Shown: positions 23,801 through 36,621 of the stretch, in pieces
Position numbering within the stretch: position 1 is the first letter of the stretch
How the letters are laid out: each line of letters starts with the position of its first letter
Source: Strix aluco
Taxonomy: Eukaryota > Chordata > Aves > Strigiformes > Strigidae
DNA: 64,000 bases
Assembly: GCF_031877795.1 (NCBI RefSeq)
Contig: NC_133971.1
Span: 86,638,446 to 86,702,445, forward strand
Direction of reading: 5' to 3'
Position numbers and translations under genes: made by a program
Notes under the pieces: model-generated
The model's input: the letters and a program-made list of their open reading frames with translations, nothing else
Databases searched by the model: none
Told to the model about the DNA's origin: nothing

Positions 23801-26484
23801 CTTTGAATCAGGTTGTGCCAGTTAGTGTGTCTTGTGCAAACTGATAATTTTCCTGTCAACCCAGGGTTCAGAGTCTACTGGAGGGAGACTCTGACTACTC
23901 AGTAACAACATCAAAGTCCTGCGTATTTGTTTAGGCCTTTCTTATCCAAGTTTCAGTTGACCATTGACAGACAGCTTTCACTTCAGTGGGTTATTTTCTC
24001 AATAAATTACACCCCTATACCTGTGGATGCTCGTGTGACAGGGATGGGGTTGGGATAAGCAGCAGGGAGCCCTGCAGACATGGGTTTCTTGATCTTGCCA
24101 TATGCATCAGTGCAGGAGAGGGGTGACTATTGCTGCCACAAGATTTCCCACAACCTCCCCTCTAGCAGTAGTTGCTACCCCACATACCCTACTTCTGCAG
24201 TAAGACTGGCAAGGCAAAGGATGCCACTGAACTTTGCAAGAGATATGGAATATTTATCACCCTTTTCATCCCATTTCGTCATCTACTGAGTTGGCAATAC
24301 CTGTGATGCTTCCATTTGCCTCTCCCTCACACTTCGTCCTTTAACAGCTGGTGTTGCACTTATACTTTTCAGACCAATGACCTTATTTAACACCAGAAAA
24401 CAAGCTCTGCTTTGGCTGTGGCTTCCATCTTGAGTGGTTCATTTCATCTTTGAAATCTGTGAGAATAGAAGGCCCCTGATGCACAGGAGGTGATCGCTAT
24501 TGCACCATGTCTTGTTCATCTTGTGGAGTAGAGGACTAACACAGCAGGGCTGGGTTCCCTTCCCTTGCTGGGCACTGACCATATCCAGGTTTCTGTACAA
24601 AATGTAAATGATAATCACACACATCTTTGCTTTATTTCCTTCCAAGCTAAAACCATTGATTCATCAAAGATCGATGCCATGGACAGAGAAACTTCTGTGA
24701 GCTTGACTGACCCACCTCTGGCAAACAAATTTAACAGCACAGTGTCTCCAGCAAAGACCAAACAGGCATACCTCCCAGCAAATGAGGGTAAGCACTTTTC
24801 TGAATGCATATGCAAGAATAGCAGGAAGGAAAGTATGGGAGGCATCTAGAGGTTACTCAGGTATTTTCAGTGGTGGTAAGTACCTGAGTACTTTTGAAGA
24901 ATTTCCATGTGTACCACTGAGTGGTTCAAGGCTTTGCTTTCACACATGTTGCGATGCTTACCTTGACGAGCAGTTCAGTGATACGGCCATAGTCTTAATA
25001 TGGAGGCACAGCCATCAGATGTTCTAGGAGCAGAAAATTATCTGTGGCTGGGGAACGTTGAGGAACAAGAAAGTTTTCTTTTCCCTTTTCCCTTTCAGCT
25101 CCATACAAAGGGGATTTGTAGTTACAGTGCCCCAGGATGAAGTTGGAGTTTCCTTCGGTCCAACAGCGGAAGCTGCTAATCTGAGTCTCTCTGCTTCTTC
25201 CCCTAGATGCATCCCACAATCACTCTAAAAAGCACCATGGAAATCGAGGGAAAAATGCTGGGGCCAGGCTTGCAGGTAGGTCTGGGGATCAACCAAAGGA
25301 AGAATAGAACGAGTGGATGAAGGTTCATCAGTGCACCTGACCTTCCCATCAATGCAAAGTTACATTCCCCTTCATCCCGAGGATGCTTGGTAGGGAATAA
25401 GGGCACCAAATTACCTGTCAGAAAAACTCCTCTTAAAGATTAAACAAATCTTCCCAGGCCTGGAGTACAAAAGTGACTAAAAACATGCAAATGCTTTGTC
25501 CCAGCTCACCAGGAGAAATAGATACCCACTAGAACTGGTGCCTTCCCCCAGCTCTTCTTATTTCATATCACAGAGCTGCAGAGTGGAGAAGCATGAATAG
25601 TTACTGTCTTCCTAGCAAGAAAGAAAACTTTTTTGTGGCCATTTTCAATAGAGGGATGCTGTGCAGTGTAAAGCAGCTGTAAGATGTTGATCTTATGGAC
25701 AAAGCACTTTTCCTGTTATCTGCTAGTCTTTAGGGACATTACAGGTGTTTTTTGATGCAATCGTGGCTATTGCATAAGAATGGGGATAGATACAGCAAAT
25801 GCATGATGGTTTTTTATACCCTTTCAGGCACCAACTGGAAAACAGCCATGCTGGTCCTCAGCCCCTTGGCATTCATACTGGGATTAATAATACTGACACT
25901 CAATGTTCATTACAACAAGTAAGTGAGATTCAGGTTCATTCAGTTTGCCACTTCCCTGTCCAGCATTTCAAAACAAGTCTTGATCTTGTCACCCTTCCCT
26001 ATCCCCCACCTGAAGTGTCTGGCTCTGAGCAGATGGGTCTGCTCACCCATGATGTAACCCTTGATGATTTCTCCTCTCTGACACCCTGTTGCTCCCTCCC
26101 ACTCACTAACCCGTCCAAATGCAGCTGCTAATGTTGGCTCCTGCTCTACTACACACCTCGCACAGTCTCTGAAGGTTTAGGGAATGTGGGCACTATGGTT
26201 GCAGAACCAGTTGACATGGGGAAGCAACCAAGTGACAGGCAGATGCAGTTATGTACCCTCTTCTCTCTTCTCCTAGGAAAAAGAAAATTCTTTCTGCTCT
26301 GAAGAGCTCCCCAGACAACAGCAGCAGAGCTGACTTACGGGAGCCGTCTCCCTTGCGAAGAGGTCCCCAGCCCTACCTTCCACCATCTCGCTCCCCTTCC
26401 TTGAGGCATGGAGAGATCCTCATTGAGTGGAAAGATGGGACTGTCACTCCTCTTTTTGATAATGCCAATTATCAAATGGACTAG
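11834..26484 (+). CDS. Orphan type I membrane receptor with a single mannose-receptor-type cysteine-rich (R-type lectin) domain; six-exon gene span
   Basis: Joining 11834-11888, 21582-22052, 24647-24787, 25207-25275, 25828-25918 and 26277-26484 gives 1035 nt, 344 residues plus stop, with every junction GT/AG and in phase. Residues 1 to about 22 are a signal peptide (likely cleavage after AEG). Residues 23 to about 150 resemble the N-terminal CysR domain of MRC1/MRC2/PLA2R1/LY75: it opens with QGFLI, has six cysteines (35, 51, 77, 94, 104, 149), W-x-C near 102-104 and FSRWK at 137-141. A Ser/Thr/Lys-rich stalk has N-glycosylation sites at N145, N205 and N227. The membrane span is about 252-272. 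The tail carries Lys runs, a Pro-rich stretch and FDNANY at 336-341. Unlike MRC1-family receptors it has no fibronectin II or C-type lectin domains. I do not recognise a named orthologue. A role as an endocytic glycan or glycoprotein receptor is inference. Confidence 0.82.
11889..21581 (+). other. Intron 1 of the orphan receptor gene
   Basis: This 9.7-kb intron opens with GTAAGT and closes with a TTGTACTGCAG acceptor. It contains a decayed CR1 LINE copy (18541-19512). I found no other supportable exon; the short ORFs lack family similarity and splice context. Confidence 0.6.
18541..19512 (+). mobile_element. Ancient, decayed CR1-type LINE fragment (reverse-transcriptase region)
   Basis: The best-preserved part, about 19069-19512, follows the CR1 consensus I know from archosaurs and turtles. 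It has 'aggcttttggtaag...caccaaggcccttaag', then 'gtgaataatgaagt..aagtttgttgatggcacaaagttatt', then 'gaagctgactgtg.ggagctacagaaggagctca', and finally 'acatgggcaaaac'. The segment upstream to about 18541 matches more weakly. The reading frame is broken by many substitutions and indels, so it is an old, inactive copy. The exact ends are uncertain. Confidence 0.6.
21582..22052 (+). CDS. Orphan receptor exon 2: cysteine-rich R-type lectin domain
   Basis: The exon runs from a CTGCAG acceptor (phase 1) to donor GAAA|GTAAGA (phase 1), encoding residues 19-176. It carries the whole beta-trefoil domain with all six cysteines. The open frame extends upstream of the acceptor to an ATG at 21449, but that stretch has no signal peptide and is treated as intron. 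In the MRC1 CysR domain the Trp of the K-W-E-C segment stacks against sulfated GalNAc. W102 in the A-W-S-C segment here looks like its positional equivalent. Confidence 0.88.
22053..24646 (+). other. Intron 2 of the orphan receptor gene
   Basis: This 2.6-kb intron has GTAAGA at its start and TTTCCTTCCAAG at its end. I see no exon, RNA gene or recognisable repeat in it. The later introns (24788-25206, 25276-25827, 25919-26276) are shorter than 600 bp and also appear empty. Confidence 0.6.
24647..24787 (+). CDS. Orphan receptor exon 3: extracellular stalk
   Basis: Phase 1 to phase 1, 47 codons, ending GAGG|GTAAGC. It encodes residues 176-223, low in hydrophobics and rich in Ser/Thr/Lys/Asp, with one N-glycosylation site (NST at 205-207). 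It looks like a juxtamembrane stalk rather than a folded domain. Confidence 0.75.
25207..25275 (+). CDS. Orphan receptor exon 4: His/Lys/Gly-rich stalk
   Basis: Small symmetric phase-1 exon of 69 nt between TTCCCCTAG and G|GTAGGT. It encodes residues 223-246, with N-H-S at 227-229 and a basic SKKHHGNRGKN stretch. Because it is symmetric, skipping it would keep the frame, so alternative splicing is possible. Confidence 0.72.
25828..25918 (+). CDS. Orphan receptor exon 5: transmembrane segment
   Basis: Enters in phase 1 (CCCTTTCAG acceptor) and leaves in phase 2 (AA|GTAAGT). It encodes residues 246-276, including a roughly 21-residue uninterrupted hydrophobic helix from AMLVLSPLAF through ILTLNV, followed by Lys residues that act as the stop-transfer signal. 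The orientation is extracellular N-terminus. Confidence 0.82.
26277..26484 (+). CDS. Orphan receptor exon 6: cytoplasmic tail and stop
   Basis: The exon follows a TCTCCTAG acceptor and encodes residues 276-344, ending in TAG at 26482-26484. The tail begins with a Lys cluster, has a Ser/Pro/Arg-rich middle with SPSLRHGEI, and ends in FDNANYQMD. FDNANY fits FxNxxY, the class of PTB/adaptor-recognised internalisation signal seen in LDLR (FDNPVY), with Ala in place of Pro. MRC1 also carries an FxNxxY-type motif in its tail. Confidence 0.85.
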
Positions 26485-28975
26485 CTCCAAATTAGCGGAG
26501 CTGTTGTTCCATCCTGTGTCACTCTTCCCACCAGGAAGAGTGCCACCATAGCCAATCTCCTCCCCAGACTTGTTTTGACAGGGAGTTGTAAGCGCTGTTT
26601 GAGGTTTTTTTAACACTTGAGAACAATCTCCTTGCACAGCACGAGGTTGAAGCAAGCAGAGCAGATTGTTTGGTTTGCATAGGCACACGCTGCTTAGCTC
26701 TTCCAGAGCTGATTTAACCCCTAACAAAACCCAGATCTAGCTAAATGAAGCCGAGTTTCTCACCAGCTGCAACTGTCCATTGATCTGAAATTCTAGTTAC
26801 TGAGCATATGAAAAAGTAAGTCCTTGGAGCCAAGGTGTAAGGTGAAAAACAGAAGTCTTGATGATCCTTAAATCCTTTTGAAGATTAGCTGTCAACAGAC
26901 ACAGAAGGCTGTCAGTTACTTGGCCAATGTGAGAACACAACTAATAAGCACTGCCTTCAGGACTCAAAAGATTAGTCTCCTCCAGATATCTGCCAAAATA
27001 CTCCTCCCACTAAGTTATCAATTAAATAATAGCAAGCAGTTTTTCTAACTTAAAAGGAGCACTCCATCGTTCTCTCTGCACCACTGCGAGAGTCCTGCTG
27101 AGAGAATGTGTTTCTCAAAATATTTCCATATTTAGGATGAATTGGACCTTATTATAACACACGTCCTCTTTCTTTATGTAGACTGACACATAATGTCAGT
27201 GGTGCTTATCAGGGATATGACATTATCCAGCCATTTTATACTAGTTTCAGTCCCTGATTTCCTATAGTCATAGGGAATAGTAATGAACAGATATACTGCT
27301 CCCATCTAGAGCAGTAATACAGTGGGGATTTTTTTCTAGAAAGGATTAAGGCGCAGTTTTCAGCCTTTACACATCTTGTTTGAACATAATTACCTGTGAC
27401 AGTCACACTCAATCCTGATCTTTTCTCAGTGAAACTTGCAATGTCTTAGTGCTTTCCTAATATTAATGAATTTATGCTTTCCTTCTCTCTGATCTTGTGA
27501 TGATGTAAACCACAGTCATGGCTATAAATCAGGAACTAGCTGGAGAAAGAAATACTAACACCAGGAAATTACAAGTATGAGCTGCATCAGTGTATTTGTT
27601 CAGTAGAGCAAGGGAAACCATATTCTAATCTCTCACTCAGGCTTTCTACCACCTAAATTAAGTTTTTGTGCTATTTCAGTGGAGCTTGGACTTCTCCAGA
27701 GTTTGATTTTATTTAACCTAAGGCAGAAGTAAGGTCTCTAGGGAATTTAAAGCTCTGATATTTTTTTTTTTTTTTAAACATAGGTCCACAGTCTGGTAAA
27801 AAGTTAACTGCCATGAGATATTATTATGACCAGAAACTTAGCTGGTCTCAAGAAAGAAAATACAAACCTTATTGGTTCAGGGCATAAAAATCACAGAGGT
27901 TGGAAATAAATGTCTTCCCCAGGCAGATTATTCCATAATTATTTACTGGAGGGTTTCCCACATGCTTCTTGGGAAAATATTTTACTACTAGACATGGGCA
28001 GAGGAAGAACTCTTTCTTCACCAGTGAGCAATGAACACAAACAAGAGTCAGAATTAAATTCTATCTTTCCAATGTTTCCACTTTAAAACAAATCCAAAGA
28101 CTTTTGGGTCAAGTTTCCAAATGCATAAGCATCATTTTACACACAAAATTTGTGAGAATATATTCCGTACATAAATCGCTCAAAATGCACACGCAGTGCC
28201 TCACCAATTATCAGTTACATCCCTTTTTCTACCACAATTAAGATGCCCTCCTTTGAAATTTTGCCCAAGGAGCACATCACCTCACAGTGATTACAGCACT
28301 TGTTACCCTCCAAGACCTTTACACACTTTGAGAACAGTATGTATGCAGTGCTATTAAAATGGAAATATTTACTTGGAGTTCAGCTAATGTGCTTTCCAAA
28401 GCAAGAAGTGCTTATGATCATTACTGCTGAATGGGCAGAACAGACGACTTGTTAGTGACTCTCTATAATTCATACTTAATGTGCTAATCTTGCTTATAAA
28501 GATGAAGGCAGTAACACCACTGTTTACAAAGCACTGATTAAATGGTAGCTCAAACAATAATAAAAAAAAATAAAGACTGTGAAGCAGCACAGGCTTTTAA
28601 CTATTTTCTCCCCCTCTCTTTTACTGGTGGTTATCTTTTAGTTATTTCTCACTGGTTTACCTACATTAGATGCTAGAGACTGAATTTTCCAAGGTATGGA
28701 CAGAGGACCTGAAGGTGTGAGTCTTCATCACGAGACGTCTTAAAAAGCACGTTAACCAAACATCCATCAAAAAAGACTCCAAAATATCTGATTCTGCATT
28801 AAGGCTGGACCTGGTGACAGTAGGAGACACTTTCTATCCTCTGCTTCTTAAGCTAGCTGAGAAACACTCAGAACAATCGCAGAACCTATGTGCTGTTCAC
28901 TCTCTGCCATCACCTGAATGCAATGCTTGTAAACAGTGTTCATGATCAAAATAAAACCTGACTGTAAAGTGGAGA
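26485..28975 (+). other. Probable 3' UTR of the orphan receptor gene
   Basis: No coding exon is seen after the stop. The region is AT-rich with several AATAAA hexamers (27905, 28559, 28569, 28950). A long 3' UTR ending near 28975 would fit the last of these, but a shorter transcript is equally possible from sequence alone. Confidence 0.4.
28950..28955 (+). terminator. Candidate polyadenylation signal AATAAA
   Basis: A canonical AATAAA followed within about 40 nt by a T/GT-rich stretch (TTGTTTATGCGTGT), the usual downstream element. It is one of several candidates for the orphan receptor transcript. Confidence 0.4.
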
Positions 28976-29030
28976 AACACTAAAATTGTTTATGCGTGTA
29001 TATATACACATATTAAAAGCGCCCTTACTT

Positions 29031-29084
29031 TGTATCCTTTTTCGTGTGTGTGTGTATACATATACACACACAAAAAAGGATGCA
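29031..29084 (+). repeat. Near-perfect hairpin with (TG)n/(AC)n arms
   Basis: Arms 29031-29055 and 29060-29084 pair at 24 of 25 positions: one C/A mismatch (29043/29072), three G-U wobbles, and a 4-nt loop. The stem extends beyond the simple TG/CA repeat into a T5/A5 segment and an ATCC/GGAT base. It lies just past the receptor gene's last poly(A) candidate. A 14-bp palindrome, GTGTATATATACAC, lies just upstream at 28996-29009. Confidence 0.85.
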
Positions 29085-30573
29085 CCACAAGAGGGCTTTT
29101 ATAAATCACTCCACTGGAAGATATCAGAGTCACGAGGAAGACACCACTGTCACAGTGGTACTGATATTGTTAATGCATGCTGCACTGAGGATGAGTGCTG
29201 CAGACTGTAACATTATACCAAACTGCCGCCCCTATTTTTCAGCCCAGTTTTGCTGCACCTCTGGTATTGCAGGTCTCCTCCAGGGCTGATGTGATGCTGA
29301 TGACCTTCGCTTCACTCTTGCGGCAAGGAAGGAGAGGAAGACAAAGTGGAAGTAGAATCCACTTTCTCATATACTTATTCGCTTTGCGAGTTCCAAGTGC
29401 TAAGCAGCAAAGGCGAGAGGAGACATAGGGAAGAAGGGACAGACACTTGTTCTCTGCCAAAGTTGCCTGGGATTCAGAAAACCTCATTCCTCACCTAAAA
29501 ATTTTAATAATGCCATCATGCTTTTTTTGTATTTTATGTACCAAAACATCCAAAAGATTATGAACTGTTACTGACTGAACAGGCATAATCATAGAGAGTG
29601 CTAATAACCCCAGCTCCCACCAACATCAATGACAAAAGAGAGGCCCACAGGAAAGGTGATGCAGGCGAGCTCATCGGTACCATCGCAGGCTTCTGCAATC
29701 CTCCAGCAAGTACCTACAGCACCCCCCTGCCAGTGCACGGGGCCCTGCTGCCCACATGGGTGCAGGCTGCAGCCACAGAAACACAGGTGCTATCGAATGG
29801 ATGCAAGATTGCACATTAGCTTAGATACTCTGTGCAGAAAATGCTGTATTAGGCAGAATGATTTCCCTTTCCCAACTCCCTGAATAATATATGGGTAAGG
29901 TGTCTGATAAAGAGCAAAAAGGAAAATAAAGAGGCAAAAGAACTTCAAGTTTACCATTGAAATACTGCACATCAATTGTTTACTAAGACTCTTTGGATGG
30001 AAAATGTTTTCATAACAGTACATTAGTGATGTACATAAATTCATGATACAAACAAACAAGACCTGAAATGATCTGACAAGTTATCACAGCGTATCAGTGG
30101 AGGAGTTGGGAACAGAACTACTGCTTCCCCATTTGAAATGCAAGGTGCAACTTCTGCAGTAAACATCTTGTTATTAAAAATCTCCATATGCTCATTTTCT
30201 CAACTCTGTAGTTCTACATCAGCAAGTCAAGAAATAAAGTGTTTGATTTTTCAACGTTCAGCACTTCAGGGGCAAGTTAAAAAAAGGAAAAATAAAAGGA
30301 TACAGGGACAGAGGAAGTCTTTGTTAGCTCTGGGTTTCAATTCAGACATCTCTGGCTTATGGTTCAATCAGACCATGCTTTTTTGTGTTAGGTAGGGGAG
30401 ACAAAAGGACAAGCTCTTTAAAAGCTCCTCACTGAATTTCTATAGATTTAAAAAAGAAATCTACATTTCTGCAGCCATGCAGTTGTTCTCCTAGTTAATA
30501 AAAAAACCAAACCAAAGCAAAAAAACCAGGAACATGCTTTTTCAAAAAGCCCGCTTATTCTTCACAAAAACTT
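29085..30573. other. Convergent intergenic stretch / NUDT2 3' UTR
   Basis: This segment separates the converging receptor gene and NUDT2. It probably includes the NUDT2 3' UTR (minus strand), but I cannot place its poly(A) site. No coding exon or recognised repeat family was seen. Confidence 0.4.
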
Positions 30574-34938
<4,365 letters not shown>

Positions 34939-34954
34939 TTAACTGCACGGGGAG

Positions 34955-36306
34955 CTGTAGAAGAGCAGAGAGGATCAAGCAGGAACAAACTTCAACATGG
35001 AGCTCAAACAGACTAGTTGTATTTAGCCAGCAAACATCTCTCAGCGTGCGCTAAAAGTCATCCATCCTTTTGTAGTTATGACACAATTAAACTGAATCTT
35101 ATTAACTATCTTCGAGTTTTAAAAAATTGAGTCCTTTCCTTTTAAAACAAGGAAACGGGAACCTATATAAGTTTTTTTAAAAAAGTTATCAAGAAGCATG
35201 AAATATGACCTGCATGACATTTCTTTGCTCCTATTACAAACCACACTGTATGGAAGGAAAAAAAAAAAAAAGATAAAGCAAAAGGGAACCCACTGATTAA
35301 CACTCTGAAGCATTTCCACTGCAAAAATCTAAAGGCTCTGTGCAAAGATAATACCTCAACATTGCTGGAAGTGACATACAGAACTAATTGCCCAAGACAG
35401 ATCCCCTGCAGCAGAGAACTCCTCAAGACGCCAGTGGCAGAGCCAAGAAAATGTATGACAAAGGACAGGCCCTCTGCTTCTCTGGACTAGACATGAGGCT
35501 GTGATACAAAACTAAAAGCTTCTTGGCATACATGTTAAGCACTAATTTGTTGTAAATAGAAAGGAACACACCTCTTAAGTGACAAATGGAGATGAGAAAT
35601 CCACGTTAAAGAATACAGCAACTCCCAGTTCCAGCCAAAGCTTTGCGTTTTGACAGAGCTGCACATTTCAGTAAGTATTAAATTTACACTGTTTTTCCCT
35701 GGGATGCATTAAGACATTGTGACACCTCCAGTTTCCAAACTGGGAAACCACAGCAGAGTCCTTCACCACCAACCAAGCCCCAGCAGAGTGTTCAGCTCTC
35801 TTGGTTAACCCCTCTTCAACCGCCTCAATTAGTTTCTGATCAGGTATGCCCAAGATAACGCCTCCTGCCAGCTACCAAGCCCCCGGGGCAGCGCAGGGAC
35901 CAAACCCGGCTGATTCGAGCCAAGAGCCCGCCCAAGGCAGCGGACCAGCACCACCTCCCGTGCGCGCCTGGAAACGCCGCGCTCAAACGCCCAGAGCCTG
36001 GAAGGACAAACGCCACCGAGGGTCGTCAGCCCAGCGGCCCCCGGGCCGCCCCCCCGCCGCTGCCCGGCACCCCGGGTCCCCGCTCCCCGTCCCTCCTGCC
36101 CGCAGAGCGTGGCCCCCCGGCCGCTCCCAGCAGACAGGCCCCCGCCGGCACCGGGCTGAGGCGGGGGGACCAGGCCTGGAGCCCCCCCAGCCGCTGCCCT
36201 GGCCGCGGGACAGCCCCGGTGCACGCCGGGACACTGGAGCAGCCGGGCAGGGCGGCTCAAAGCCCAGGTCACCCCCAGCGCAGCCGCCCTCGCCCCCGGC
36301 CCTCAC
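34955..36306 (-). other. Probable 5' UTR intron of NUDT2
   Basis: Between the inferred acceptor of the first coding exon and a consensus donor in the CpG island. No coding exon is supported; the long open frames at 35829-36352 on both strands reflect high GC content and lack of stops in the island. Confidence 0.5.
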
Positions 36307-36360
36307 CTTCGCTTCCGGACCGGAGAGTAGGCGGGGCGCGGCGCACGACTGAAGGCACCC
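36307..36360 (-). other. NUDT2: Probable noncoding first exon of NUDT2
   Basis: On the minus strand GGAAGCGAAG is followed by GTGAGG, a good donor (boundary 36307/36306), about 60 bp downstream of an inverted CCAAT box. The transcription start is not visible, so the outer coordinate is approximate. The GC-rich leader has no in-frame start feeding the Nudix frame. Confidence 0.45.
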
Positions 36361-36550
36361 TCAGCCAATCACAGCGGCACAAGCACGGGCGGTAGCTCCT
36401 CTCCTCGCGTTCCGTCCTCCCTCCCCCGCCCGCCTTCCTCTAGGCTCCGCCCCCTCCGGCCGCGGAGACCTCGGATTGGTTTTTCCCCGCCGAGACACGC
36501 CCCATCCGCGCCCTATTCGCTGGCTGCGGGTGCGACGGTGCGCGCGAGCG

Positions 36551-36565
36551 TTTGAAGCGGGAAAA
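36551..36565 (+). promoter_or_regulatory. CHR-like and E2F-like cell-cycle elements of the KIF24 promoter
   Basis: TTTGAA at 36551-36556 is the CHR core and abuts GCGGGAAAA at 36557-36565, an E2F-type site. Closely spaced CHR and E2F-like sites are typical of DREAM/MuvB-controlled cell-cycle genes. KIF24 is a centriolar kinesin whose activity is tied to the cell cycle, which fits, but occupancy is inference. Confidence 0.5.
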
Positions 36566-36570
36566 GCGTT

Positions 36571-36584
36571 GTTGCTATAGAGAC
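36571..36584 (+). promoter_or_regulatory. Near-match to an RFX X-box
   Basis: GTTGCTATAGAGAC resembles the RFX X-box, an imperfect palindrome of the GTTGCY-AT-RGNAAC type, with one deviation in the right half (GAGAC rather than an AAC ending). It lies 37 bp before the KIF24 exon 1 donor. X-boxes mark ciliary and centriolar genes, which fits KIF24. Confidence 0.45.
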
Positions 36585-36621
36585 GCGGCCTAGTCGCTGC
36601 TGCCGAGCGGCGCCGCGGCAG
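36585..36621 (+). other. KIF24: 3' part of the KIF24 noncoding first exon
   Basis: The sequence ends GCGGCAG|GTGAGT, a near-perfect donor at 36622, in the CpG island. The upstream boundary (transcription start) cannot be read from sequence; the exon may begin anywhere from about 36500. It would splice to the acceptor at 42255, 14 nt before the KIF24 start codon. Confidence 0.5.
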
